Positions 17,677 through 26,650 of a DNA stretch of 63,395 nucleotides are shown piece after piece. Where the stretch lies: the NCBI GenBank assembly GCA_902802515.1, contig CADCMM010000005.1, positions 1-63,395 on the forward strand, in the 5' to 3' direction. The stretch comes from an uncultured Lachnospiraceae bacterium. Lineage in GTDB: Bacteria; Bacillota; Clostridia; Lachnospirales; Lachnospiraceae. The translations under genes and the position numbers were made by a program. Position 1 is the stretch's first letter, and each line of letters starts with the position of its first letter. Below the pieces are notes generated by a model. The model was not told the DNA's origin and made no database searches. It worked only from the letters and a program-made list of their open reading frames with translations.

Positions 17677-18917
17677 ACATTTCCATATATTTCCTGCGGC
17701 ACATATGCTTTCACATATATGCCATCATCCCGATACTCTTCTGCCAGCAGCTGTCCGAATTTCCGGATAAGCTGGATCTTTCCCGCCTCCGTATAGGCAT
17801 AAAGCCGTTCTATCAAAATCTGTCGTTCTGTCAGAATTTCTTCCAGCATGCTTTTGAGCTGTACCAGACCTTCCCCCTTCCGAGCCGAAATGTCCAGAAT
17901 ATGATCAGCGCGGAAATCCCTCGAGGATACGTGTTCCGGCAACAAATCCTGCTTGTTAAACAGGGTGATCATCGTCTTGTTTTTAACACCCAATTGATCC
18001 AGAGTATCGTAGACTACGTGCATCTGTTTTTCCATCTGGGGACTGGAAGCATCTACTACATGCAGGATAATATCTGCATACTTCGCCTCCTCCAGCGTAC
18101 TCTGAAACGCTTCCACCAGGTGATGTGGTAATTTTCGAATAAATCCAACGGTATCTGTCAGCAGTATCTCCTGCCCCCCATCCAGCGCTAATACCCTTGT
18201 GGTAGGATCCAAAGTGGCAAAGAGTTTGTCCTCCTCCAGCACCCCCGCCTCTGTCAGCGTGTTGAGCAGCGTGGACTTTCCGGCATTCGTATATCCTACG
18301 ATGGCAGCCACCGGAACAGAATTCTTCTTCCTGCGGTCCCGGATCAGTTCTCTGTGCCGTTTTACCTCCTGCAGCTCCCTTCGAAGCTGGGCGATCCGTT
18401 TTTTCACTAAGCGTCGATCCATTTCCAGTTTCTTTTCACCCGGTCCCCTGGTGCCGATGCCGCCGCCCAGTCTGGACAGAGAATGCCCAAGTCCCACCAG
18501 ACGGGCCAGACGGTACTGAAGCTGTGCCAGTTCAACCTGTATCTTTCCCTCGCTGGTATTGGCTCTGGCGGCAAAGATATCCAGAATCAGCAGCGTTCGG
18601 TCCATCACCTTGCTCTCCAGTTCCTGCTCCAGGTTGCGCAGCTGAGCCGGAGACAATTCATCATCACAGATGATTCCTGTAGCGCCTGTATCTTCTATCA
18701 TCTCCCTCAGTTCCGTTATCTTTCCGCTTCCAATGTAGGTTCCCGGATGTATCGATTCACGGTTTTGCAGCAGTCTTCCCACTGTCACTGCCCCTGCGGT
18801 ATCCGCCAATTCCTGCAGTTCTTCCAGGGATTCTTCTGCCTCCCGCTCATCCTGCAGGCTGACTCCCACCAATATGACCTTTTCCTGTATTTGTTCTATT
18901 TCCAACGTTTCTGCCAT
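17673..18917 (-). CDS. hflX: GTPase HflX
   Basis: This is a ribosome-binding GTPase that splits or rescues stalled ribosomes. The N-terminal HflX domain includes GTYIGSGKITEL. The linker has RLGGGIGTRGPGEKKLE. The G domain has GYTNAGKST (G1), DTVGFIRKLP (G3) and NKQD (G4). It has 414 residues from the ATG at 18917, chosen for GGGAG five bases upstream; an earlier ATG at 18983 would enter the upstream gene. It lies 22 bases after the TPR lipoprotein. Confidence 0.95.
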   Translation of the reverse strand: MAETLEIEQIQEKVILVGVSLQDEREAEESLEELQELADTAGAVTVGRLLQNRESIHPGTYIGSGKITELREMIEDTGATGIICDDELSPAQLRNLEQELESKVMDRTLLILDIFAARANTSEGKIQVELAQLQYRLARLVGLGHSLSRLGGGIGTRGPGEKKLEMDRRLVKKRIAQLRRELQEVKRHRELIRDRRKKNSVPVAAIVGYTNAGKSTLLNTLTEAGVLEEDKLFATLDPTTRVLALDGGQEILLTDTVGFIRKLPHHLVEAFQSTLEEAKYADIILHVVDASSPQMEKQMHVVYDTLDQLGVKNKTMITLFNKQDLLPEHVSSRDFRADHILDISARKGEGLVQLKSMLEEILTERQILIERLYAYTEAGKIQLIRKFGQLLAEEYRDDGIYVKAYVPQEIYGNV

Positions 18918-18939
18918 GTTTTCTCCCAAGTTTGTCTTA

Positions 18940-19992
18940 TTATCGAGTCGATAAAAATTCCAATTCCTTTTGCCCTGCCTCATCCGTGGGGTAAAGAGAG
19001 GTATATGCCTCCGCTTTCACCCTCGCCGTCACAAAATCCAATTTTCGCTCATACGCTACAATCTCATTAAAGAAAAGTTCCTGCTTACCCGCATCGCCCT
19101 CCATATTTAGTCCTTGCTGGATGTATTCCAGGGCTGCATCGTATTCTCCGGACGCGAGAGCGCACAGAGCAAGTCCATTATAGGTCTGGGCGCTTTCCCC
19201 GCTCTCCTGTTGGATCAGTTGGTACATCCCTTTTGCGTGAGCATAATCATTCTGTGCCAGATAAATCCGTCCCATCAATCCCAGTGCCGGAAGATACTTC
19301 TCATTCACCGGAGAGATCAGGGCATTCTGCGCCTGATCATACTGTTCCAGATAATAATAGATCTGACCAATACAATAGTAGTCTTCCGCTCCCTTTGGCG
19401 TAATATTCAAAGCTGTCTGAAGATACTCGTCTCCCAAGGCTGACAGATTTTGCGCTTCATAACATTCATAAATATTCAAGTATAGAGTATAGTCCTCAGG
19501 GGTCAGCTTTGCTGCCTGATCAAAATCTTCCCTGGCCCGATCCTGATAATCCAGTTTCAAACAGCTGGCTCCTCTGAGGAAATACGCGTCAGCCACTTCC
19601 TCTTCTTCCAATATCTGGTCGCAGGACTCAATGGTTCCATCATAATCTTTCAGGCGAAACTGTGCAGATGCTTTGTAGAGAATAATGTCCCTGACAGCCT
19701 CCGGCATTTTCTCATCCGTATAATCCAGTGCCTGATCAAAGACCTGTACAGCCTCCTCATACTTTGCCATCCCCATATATGCCATGCCAGCCCCACGCAA
19801 TGCAGGTACATCATCCTCTCCATTATTTACCGCCTGCTGGAAATACTCCAGTGCCGCCTGGTAATCCAGCGCCTGGATTGCGTCCATTCCCTGCGCTGTC
19901 AGGCTGCCTTCCGCAGACCGTTCCGTACATCCTGTTAAACAGACAGCAGTCACTATTACTAATATAGTTTTTGTAAATCTCTTCGATTTCAT
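18940..19992 (-). CDS. TPR-repeat lipoprotein
   Basis: This is a membrane-anchored tetratricopeptide protein of 350 residues. The signal peptide ends in LTGC, with the cysteine at about residue 22. About eight TPR units follow, for example DYQAALEYFQQAVNNGEDDV and ARGASCLKL-type helices. TPR arrays mediate protein contacts; no partner is known. It is upstream of hflX and close enough to be co-transcribed. The ribosome site is weak. Confidence 0.85.
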   Translation of the reverse strand: MKSKRFTKTILVIVTAVCLTGCTERSAEGSLTAQGMDAIQALDYQAALEYFQQAVNNGEDDVPALRGAGMAYMGMAKYEEAVQVFDQALDYTDEKMPEAVRDIILYKASAQFRLKDYDGTIESCDQILEEEEVADAYFLRGASCLKLDYQDRAREDFDQAAKLTPEDYTLYLNIYECYEAQNLSALGDEYLQTALNITPKGAEDYYCIGQIYYYLEQYDQAQNALISPVNEKYLPALGLMGRIYLAQNDYAHAKGMYQLIQQESGESAQTYNGLALCALASGEYDAALEYIQQGLNMEGDAGKQELFFNEIVAYERKLDFVTARVKAEAYTSLYPTDEAGQKELEFLSTR

Positions 19993-20036
19993 GCTCAGTA
20001 CTTCTTTCTTCTTATATTTTCAGCATCCATAAATCA

Positions 20037-20171
20037 TCAGATTGCCCCATCAAATTTATCATACGCTTCAAAAGACTTGTTTAAATCCATCAGATCATAA
20101 AACAACTTTTTATATTCTTTCCCATCTCCACAGGGACACGGGTCTTTCGGGTAAATTATTTTATTCAACAA
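20037..20171 (-). pseudogene. Remnant of a SEC-C motif protein
   Basis: A 44-codon open frame with only TTG starts encodes YPKDPCPCGDGKEYKKLFYD, the zinc-binding SEC-C motif. The final Cys or His expected after KKY is missing. A stop precedes it in frame, so it is probably the tail of a decayed gene. Confidence 0.55.
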
Positions 20172-20271
20172 TAGTTCTATTTTAGATTATCCCGTTCAAT
20201 ATTACAACTTCAATATCAAAAATTATTCCGTTTTTATAACCAAAATCGCTGAGAACCGGTAATTATTCTCT

Positions 20272-22113
20272 TTACCCCGGAAAACTCTCCCTCACGCACA
20301 GCGTCCCCCACCCCAGCTGCGGGTTCGGCCACTGGGTAAAACCCGGCAGCCTTCTGGCGCCTTTGATCAGATACGCCTTGACCTTCTCTCCATATAAGTA
20401 TGGATCATTCTCGGCAGCGATCCCCCACTGCATCAGCAGAGCGGATGCCGCCGTCACGAAGGGCGCGGCAAAAGAGGTCCCCGTCACCGCCGCATAGCCT
20501 CCGCCCACAGCGGTGGTGATGATGTCCACCCCGGGAGCGGCCAGCTCAGGCTTGATTTTCTCCGGGGAACGTGTGTAACCTCTGCCGGAGAAGGCGGCAT
20601 AGGACAGCGTGTGTGAGTTATAGGCTCCAACTGTAATTACTTTTTCAGCGGTGGAAGGAATAGTCAGTGTTACCTCCGGTGAAGGACGCAAAAAACCTGT
20701 GCCGCGGTTTAGAGCCTCCGCACCAGGGAGCCACATGTCATACATTCCGCTGGCGATTCGCCGGGGCGTCAACTCGATCCGCCATACACCGGAAGTAATA
20801 TAGTTTCCCAACTGTCCCGACGGGATAAAATCGAAATAAATCTCCTGATTCTGACTGTAGGGTGAGGGTGTTCCGTAATAGACCAGAATTTCCGTATTGC
20901 CCATCCGGTAACGTCTGGTTCCCGGGCTTCCGGAAGGGGCTGAAAAAGAAGGCGCAGTCAGTGTAATTCTCTGACCGGCAGGATGTACCAGGGTAATTTC
21001 AAATTCGTCCGCGTAATTTTTCCATAACTGCAGATTCAGATTCGTCTCATATTCTGCGACGGCTAATTCTACGATCTCTATCTCCGAGTCCGTGAGCCTG
21101 CCGAATGCGTGCCCTGCTGCGCTACCCTCATTTCCTGCTCCCACTACAATGACGTTCTTCCAGGCTCCCGCCATCTCATTCATGTAAGTTTCTAAAAGTG
21201 ATGTACCACTGTGGGAGCCGTACACATTTCCGAAACTCAGATTGACTGAAATTGGCTTCTGATATTCCATAGCCTTTCGCATCACATACTCCATTGCCTG
21301 CATCAGCTGGGTAGTGCTGGGAAAATCGGATAATCCGGGGGTTCCCAGCTTCACCACCAGAATATCACTCTGGGGCGCGCCGCCGCCATAGCGGCCTCCG
21401 GAGGCATTGCCATTTCCGGCAGCAATTCCAAGAACTGCGGTTCCATGACCGCTATAATCTACGCTGGGTACAATTTTATAACCCTCGCCTCTGCTGCCAA
21501 GAGACAGCGCCCGATTAATCTCGTCCCTGCTAAATTCTGTTCCCTGCAAAAAACCGGCAGGAGGGTTGCCGGATGATACCGTCTGATCCCAAATGTCCAG
21601 GATTCGCGTGCGTCCGTCCCAGCCCCGAAAATCAGGATGAAAATAATCCACCCCGGAGTCAATGATTGCTGTGATAATCCCATTTCCGCTAAGGGGTACC
21701 GTCGCTGTTCTTCCTGTATCCGAAGAGCCGCCTCCTGCCGCTGCCTGGCCCTCTGTTATTTCTTCAATATCTTCTGATACGGCAGGCAGACCAGAAAAGC
21801 AAGAAGCTGCTTTGCCCTGATCCACAGCAAAAAACAGCCTCTTTGGTTTTTCTATATATTCTATCTCCGGCAAAGCGGCTAATCGCTCAATCTCCGTTTC
21901 TGATACACGGATAATACCGTACCCATAGGACAGCGGCACTACAGAGGCCAGCTCCTCCCTTTGCGCGCCTGCCGCCTGATCGTACTTAATGATCAGTTCC
22001 CACTCCCGCTGCGCCGGCTCATAGCCCACCTGTAAATTCAGAGATTTCTCCCGCTCCGCATCGGTGGCGTCCAGCGCCAGATTTAGGAGATTTTCTATTT
22101 TTTCACTGTTCAC
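20272..22113 (-). CDS. S8 subtilisin-like protease, Csp (germination) type
   Basis: The 613 residues contain the full catalytic triad: Asp in IIDSGVDYFHPDF, His in YSGHGTAVLGIA and Ser in GTSFAAPFVTAA, with the oxyanion region GAGNEGSAAGH. An N-terminal prodomain of about 130 residues and a jelly-roll-like insert before the Ser segment fit the Csp proteases that activate the cortex hydrolase SleC in spores of Clostridia. No signal peptide is seen, as in Csp proteins. The start is GTG with AAAGGA upstream. A germination role is inference. Confidence 0.88.
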   Translation of the reverse strand: MNSEKIENLLNLALDATDAEREKSLNLQVGYEPAQREWELIIKYDQAAGAQREELASVVPLSYGYGIIRVSETEIERLAALPEIEYIEKPKRLFFAVDQGKAASCFSGLPAVSEDIEEITEGQAAAGGGSSDTGRTATVPLSGNGIITAIIDSGVDYFHPDFRGWDGRTRILDIWDQTVSSGNPPAGFLQGTEFSRDEINRALSLGSRGEGYKIVPSVDYSGHGTAVLGIAAGNGNASGGRYGGGAPQSDILVVKLGTPGLSDFPSTTQLMQAMEYVMRKAMEYQKPISVNLSFGNVYGSHSGTSLLETYMNEMAGAWKNVIVVGAGNEGSAAGHAFGRLTDSEIEIVELAVAEYETNLNLQLWKNYADEFEITLVHPAGQRITLTAPSFSAPSGSPGTRRYRMGNTEILVYYGTPSPYSQNQEIYFDFIPSGQLGNYITSGVWRIELTPRRIASGMYDMWLPGAEALNRGTGFLRPSPEVTLTIPSTAEKVITVGAYNSHTLSYAAFSGRGYTRSPEKIKPELAAPGVDIITTAVGGGYAAVTGTSFAAPFVTAASALLMQWGIAAENDPYLYGEKVKAYLIKGARRLPGFTQWPNPQLGWGTLCVRESFPG

Positions 22114-22204
22114 ATCCAGATTTTCCTTTATCGTTCCTTTCTATATCCTATGATTTTTATTCTTCTATGTTCCCCGCAAAAAGCAAACCCATATAATATT
22201 TCGA

Positions 22205-22233
22205 TTGATTACAGCCATTTTTGATGCTATTAT
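22205..22233 (+). promoter_or_regulatory. Promoter of the ygjV-MATE operon
   Basis: TTGATT and TATTAT are 17 bases apart. Their position excludes an upstream reading-frame start at 22205 and supports initiation at 22274. Confidence 0.7.
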
Positions 22234-22273
22234 ACTGGGGAACTGTTTTGAAATCAGACCGGAGCTAATGAAA

Positions 22274-22777
22274 ATGAATACTATTTTGCTTGGAAATGCC
22301 GTCACCTTCATCGGCGCTTTGCTGATGGTGGGAATCGGATTTATCAAAACGAAGAAAAATATCCTGCGGGTGCAGTGCATTCAATTCGCCATCATGGGAA
22401 TTGGAAACCTCATCCTGGGAGGCGTGACCGGTTTTATCTCCAACGCGGTCAGCATACTGAGGAATCTGATCTGCTTTAAGCGGGAGCTGACGCTCCCGCT
22501 GAAGCTCCTGTTTATCGCAATTCAGATCATCATTACCGGCAGCGTAAACCGGATGGGTTTCATCGGATGGCTGCCGGTTTTCGCCGCTTGCCTTTTTACC
22601 TGGTTTCTGGACACCAAGAGTGAGATTACCTTAAAGACCGTCATCATTGCAACACAGGTGATGTGGTGCGTATATGATTTTACCATTCACAACTACACCT
22701 CATTGGCAATGGATCTGTTTACCATCGCATCCAACGCGGCGGGCATCGTTCTGATAAAGAAGGAGGAACATTTATGA
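22274..22777 (+). CDS. YgjV-family membrane protein
   Basis: This is a predicted inner membrane protein with about five hydrophobic helices and 167 residues. The pattern GNAVTFIGALLMVGIGFIKT followed by ISNAVSILRNLICFKRE is typical of the YgjV family, whose function is unknown. The start at 22274 has GGAG nine bases upstream. Its stop overlaps the MATE start (ATGA), so the two are coupled. A second family member is at 59110-59637. Confidence 0.78.
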   Translation: MNTILLGNAVTFIGALLMVGIGFIKTKKNILRVQCIQFAIMGIGNLILGGVTGFISNAVSILRNLICFKRELTLPLKLLFIAIQIIITGSVNRMGFIGWLPVFAACLFTWFLDTKSEITLKTVIIATQVMWCVYDFTIHNYTSLAMDLFTIASNAAGIVLIKKEEHL

Positions 22778-24153
22778 GTAAAAAAGAAAACATCTCACAA
22801 TATGACAAAATGACGAAAACACCGATTTCTAAATTGGTGCTTACGCTGTCAATTCCGTCGGTTATCTCAATGCTCGTCACAAACATTTACAACTTGGTAG
22901 ATACCGCCTTTGTCGGTCAGCTCGGTACAAGCGCCAGCGGAGCTGTCGGTATCGTTTTCGGCTTTATGGCGATTATTCAGGCATTTGGTTTTTTGTTCGG
23001 TCAGGGCGCGGGAAGTATTCTCTCAAGATCTCTTGGTGCGAAGGATAAGGAGAGCGCGTCAGCTCACGCTTCGGCGGGATTTTTCTGCTCGCTTTTGTTC
23101 GGTATTATCATCAGCGTTGTCGGATTTATCTGGCTTGATGACATCGTAATGTTCCTCGGAAGCACAGTAACAATTGCGCCCTTTGCAAAAACATATATTT
23201 TCTACATACTGCTGGCGGCGCCGTTTATGAGTTCGAGCCTGACGCTTAACAATCTTCTGCGTTACGAGGGAAAAGCGAGCCTCGGAATGGTCGGACTGAT
23301 GGCAGGCGCTGTTCTGAATATGATAGGGGACCCTATTCTTATGTTCGGCTTGAAGATGGAAATTGCCGGAGCAGGACTCTCCACAGCCCTCAGTCAGCTT
23401 GTCAGCTGGGGAATTTTACTTTGGATGTTCCTGTCGGGCAGAACAGAAACAAAAATCAGCTTCAAAAATGCCGCAAAGGTCACTCCGGCAATGCTCGGCG
23501 ACATTATGGCGACAGGCTTTCCCAGCCTTTTAAGACAGGGATTGAATAGTCTGACGACCGTTTTGCTGAACGCTCAATGTGCTGTGTACGGCGACGCGGC
23601 TGTTGCGGCGATGAGCATTGTATCCCGCATTATCTTCTTTGCATTCTCCATTGCGCTGGGTATCGGACAGGGATTCCAGCCTGTATCTGCGTTCAACTAC
23701 GGCGCCGGAAAATACTCGCGTATCAGAAAGGGCTTTGTTTTTACCGCGTTGGCATCAGAGGGGATCATCGTCATCGGCAGCACTTTTCTGGTCATCTTTT
23801 CGGGCAGCCTGATTGCGCTGTTCCGTAACGACCCAGAGGTTATAGAAATCGGTACAAGAGCCTTGACATTGCAGGCATTGGCAACCTTAGTATTGCCGCC
23901 TTGTATGACGACGGAAATGTTGTTTCAAAGTACGGGCAAACGCCTGGGTGCGTCCCTGCTTTCAGCTGTAAGAAGCGGGCTGCTGCTTATCCCGACACTA
24001 TTGATACTTTCCTCGCTCAGAGGGCTCAGTGGAATACAGGAGGCTCAGCCTGTTTCCTTGCTGCTCTCCACTCCAATTACTGTACTATTTCTGATTAATT
24101 TTTTGAAAAAGTTACCCAAAGAAGATAAAGTTCAACTCCCTTCTCGAAACTGA
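22774..24153 (+). CDS. MATE-family efflux transporter
   Basis: This 459-residue multidrug or toxin exporter is driven by Na+ or H+. It has twelve predicted membrane helices in two MatE repeats. The first helix VLTLSIPSVISMLVTNIYNL and IVDTAFVGQLG-type loop are characteristic of the VmrA/NorM-related group. It overlaps ygjV by four bases. It appears intact, unlike the MATE fragments at 38-40 kb. Substrate unknown. Confidence 0.93.
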   Translation: MSKKENISQYDKMTKTPISKLVLTLSIPSVISMLVTNIYNLVDTAFVGQLGTSASGAVGIVFGFMAIIQAFGFLFGQGAGSILSRSLGAKDKESASAHASAGFFCSLLFGIIISVVGFIWLDDIVMFLGSTVTIAPFAKTYIFYILLAAPFMSSSLTLNNLLRYEGKASLGMVGLMAGAVLNMIGDPILMFGLKMEIAGAGLSTALSQLVSWGILLWMFLSGRTETKISFKNAAKVTPAMLGDIMATGFPSLLRQGLNSLTTVLLNAQCAVYGDAAVAAMSIVSRIIFFAFSIALGIGQGFQPVSAFNYGAGKYSRIRKGFVFTALASEGIIVIGSTFLVIFSGSLIALFRNDPEVIEIGTRALTLQALATLVLPPCMTTEMLFQSTGKRLGASLLSAVRSGLLLIPTLLILSSLRGLSGIQEAQPVSLLLSTPITVLFLINFLKKLPKEDKVQLPSRN

Positions 24154-24203
24154 CCGTAAAACACCTGAAAATATCAGCGATACTATTCTTTATTTGAAAC
24201 GAC

Positions 24204-25457
24204 TTATAGCTCCATGCTATCAGGATTTAACAAGAAGTCATAGACGCTCATCACCAGCACGCCTTCCTCATTGTAGAGCGGTGCAATGGCATCCTTCGTG
24301 ATAATGATCTTCTTGAAACCATCCCCCGTATTGATCAGAGGTCTCTGTTCCTGCTGCATTTTCTTCTCATCCGGCATAGCAAAAGCCGACTGGATATAGT
24401 AACGTTTGGAACCCTTATTGCAGACAAAATCGATCTCCAGTTGCTTTCTTACCTTTTTACCGGCCTTATCTGTTTCATTCATCACAACAACGCCGACATC
24501 TACGTTATGGCCTCTGACCTTCAGCTCATTAAAGATGATATTCTCCATTGCATGCGTTTCTTCGACCTGTCTGAAATTCAGCCTGGCATTTCGAAGTCCC
24601 AAATCCGTGAAATAATACTTGGACGGCGTATCGATATATTTCTTGCCCTTTATGTCATATCGAATCGCGCTGTCAATCAGGAAAGAGTCTTCAAGATAAT
24701 CAATATAGCGCTTGATTGTAGTCTTGCTGATCGTCTTATTCTTTACGCTCTTAAAGGTTGCTGACAGCTTGCTCGGATTTGTCAGGGACCCTATCGCTGA
24801 AGACAGGATATTCAGCAGTTCCTCCAGCTCAGCTTTGTTTCTGACATTATTTCTGCCAATGATATCGGAGATATACGTCTCCTCTAATAGAGACTTCAGG
24901 AAATCGCCCTTCTGATCCGGCGTGGCAAAACTAAGCACCAGTGGAAGTCCACCGTAAAGAACATAATCGCGCCATCCATCAGCCTTTTCTCCCTCGTACA
25001 CAGACATGAACTCCGCGAATGTCAGCGGATACATATGCACTTCATCGCCTCGCCCGCGGAACTCTGTAATGATATCTTTTGAAAGAAACTTCGCATTGCT
25101 GCCTGTTACATAGACATCGACATTCTTCCTTCGTACCAGACTGTTCAGAATGGACTCAAAATCTCCGAGAAGCTGCACTTCGTCCAATAGTACATAGTAT
25201 TGATCCTGATCGCTGATCCTCTCGGTCAGGTAAGGGAAGAACACTTCCGGGTCCTGATACTTTTTGTTCTCGTAGGCATCAAAGGCCATCTCTATGATGT
25301 GATCGTCCGGAACCTGATCATTCCTAAGATACTCTCTGAACAGCTCAAAGAGCAGATAGGACTTCCCGCATCTGCGAACACCGGTGACGACCTTGATCAG
25401 GCCATTGTGACGCTTGGAAATCAATTTGTTCAGGTAGATATCTCTGCGAATTTCCAT
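24204..25457 (-). CDS. AAA ATPase with DUF4143 domain
   Basis: The N-terminal P-loop GVRRCGKSYLLFELF, Walker B YVLLDEVQLL and sensor segment VYVTGSNAKFLS identify an AAA ATPase. The C-terminal DUF4143 domain resembles PD-(D/E)XK nucleases and carries LEIDFVCNKG. The family is common in gut Firmicutes and Bacteroidetes and its role is unknown. It has 417 residues from ATG 25457, which has AGAGGG eight bases upstream. The upstream region has two copies of a palindromic repeat, possible operator sites. Confidence 0.9.
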   Translation of the reverse strand: MEIRRDIYLNKLISKRHNGLIKVVTGVRRCGKSYLLFELFREYLRNDQVPDDHIIEMAFDAYENKKYQDPEVFFPYLTERISDQDQYYVLLDEVQLLGDFESILNSLVRRKNVDVYVTGSNAKFLSKDIITEFRGRGDEVHMYPLTFAEFMSVYEGEKADGWRDYVLYGGLPLVLSFATPDQKGDFLKSLLEETYISDIIGRNNVRNKAELEELLNILSSAIGSLTNPSKLSATFKSVKNKTISKTTIKRYIDYLEDSFLIDSAIRYDIKGKKYIDTPSKYYFTDLGLRNARLNFRQVEETHAMENIIFNELKVRGHNVDVGVVVMNETDKAGKKVRKQLEIDFVCNKGSKRYYIQSAFAMPDEKKMQQEQRPLINTGDGFKKIIITKDAIAPLYNEEGVLVMSVYDFLLNPDSMEL

Positions 25458-25489
25458 TTTCATCACCCTCTCATCTTATGATACGAAAA

Positions 25490-25590
25490 TGCGGATTCCG
25501 CAATTTTGTCCATTTACATTATACCCGATTTCAATCGAATTATCAATGCTACATGTGACATTTTTGCGGATTCCGCATTTTTGTCCATTT
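25490..25590. repeat. Two palindrome-containing direct repeats upstream of the AAA gene
   Basis: TGCGGATTCCGCA, a palindrome about one central T, occurs at 25490-25502 and 25565-25577. Each is followed by nearly the same ATTTTGTCCATTT, giving 26-base repeats with one difference, 75 bases apart (about seven turns). They lie just upstream of the AAA/DUF4143 start and look like operators. Confidence 0.6.
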
Positions 25591-25707
25591 TCCATCATGC
25601 CTGTTTCTGCTTGGGGAATTCGATCACCTTCGGCATAAATGTTGTGGAATATAATTCATTTCAAAGCTGGTGTACCCAAAATGTACCCAGAGCCTATTTC
25701 GAGGGTG

Positions 25708-26559
25708 TCACTGCCTGATATAAAATGCTTCGATAGCTTCTCCAATATAAGCAGCAGAGCCTTCTCCATAAACTGAATCGACACCTGTCTGCATTTCCGG
25801 GTTTGTCCTATAGCCATGTGCGATCTGCAACATAAGTTCACGAACATCTTTCATCTGGTAGAGCTGCTTTGCCACAAAATCATATTCACCAATCAATTCA
25901 CGGATTTCAAAAGAATCCACATCTGTTCCCTTATGATCAGCCAATTTCTTCTGAATTGTACCGATACGCTTTTGGTACGATGCTATGATATCGGATGATG
26001 GCGCATTGGTTGCAGCCTCCAATGCGGCTTCCTTACTTCCATACCACTCAACAACTTTAGCAAAATTTTTTTGTGCCTGTTCCGTAGCAGCATTCGTGAG
26101 AAAATGTTCTTTAAACGTCTCCATACTGCCATATGTGTCTACAAAAATTTGCTTCTGTGCATCGTTCATATTCTGAACAATATTATCATACATTCTGCGA
26201 ATTTCTGTTTCATCAAATACTGTAAAATCCATCTTGTTGTCTCCTTTCAAAATGTTGTCAATGCTGGCAATCAGACATATCAGACGTTCTTTTTTAGCCA
26301 CCAGCATTTCCCTCTGCATTTGCAGAATCTGGTTCCTATCAAGGTCAGGATGATTTATTACAGATTTGATCTCTTTCAATGGAATATCAAATTCTCTGAA
26401 AAACAGTATTTGCTGCAGCTTCTCCAGTGCTTTATCGTCATAAAGTCTGTATCCCGCTTCATTCTTTTGTGAAGGAGCAAGTAATCCAATCTCATCATAA
26501 TAGTGAAGTGTGCGCACACTGATACCTGTGAGCTCTGCAATTTCCTTTACAGTTTTCAT
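25708..26559 (-). CDS. MerR-family regulator with TipAS drug-sensing domain
   Basis: The 283 residues begin with a MerR winged helix (KTVKEIAELTGISVRTLHYY, then GLLAPSQKNEAGYRLYDD) and a coiled linker. A TipAS domain follows, which in TipA and related proteins binds thiopeptides or other drugs. The start 26559 has AGGAGG upstream. The promoter spacer is 19 bp, as in genes activated by MerR proteins twisting DNA, so it likely controls itself. A paralogue lies at 42920-43651. Confidence 0.92.
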   Translation of the reverse strand: MKTVKEIAELTGISVRTLHYYDEIGLLAPSQKNEAGYRLYDDKALEKLQQILFFREFDIPLKEIKSVINHPDLDRNQILQMQREMLVAKKERLICLIASIDNILKGDNKMDFTVFDETEIRRMYDNIVQNMNDAQKQIFVDTYGSMETFKEHFLTNAATEQAQKNFAKVVEWYGSKEAALEAATNAPSSDIIASYQKRIGTIQKKLADHKGTDVDSFEIRELIGEYDFVAKQLYQMKDVRELMLQIAHGYRTNPEMQTGVDSVYGEGSAAYIGEAIEAFYIRQ

Positions 26560-26590
26560 ACCGCTATGACCTCCTGCTCTTGATAGAATA

Positions 26591-26621
26591 ACCATAGTCT
26601 ATAACGTTGCGTGAAGGTCAA
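26591..26621 (-). promoter_or_regulatory. MerR-type promoter, 19-bp spacer
   Basis: TTGACC (26616-26621) and TATGGT (26591-26596) are 19 bases apart, the long spacing typical of MerR-controlled promoters. Autoregulation is inferred. Confidence 0.7.
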
Positions 26622-26650
26622 GTGAATTTTTAAAATAGTGATAATTTTTT

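Noticed and set aside
25650..25720. Possible integrase tail near GTACCCAAAATGTACCC
   Set aside because: The sequence is too short to support a recombinase gene or an attachment site.
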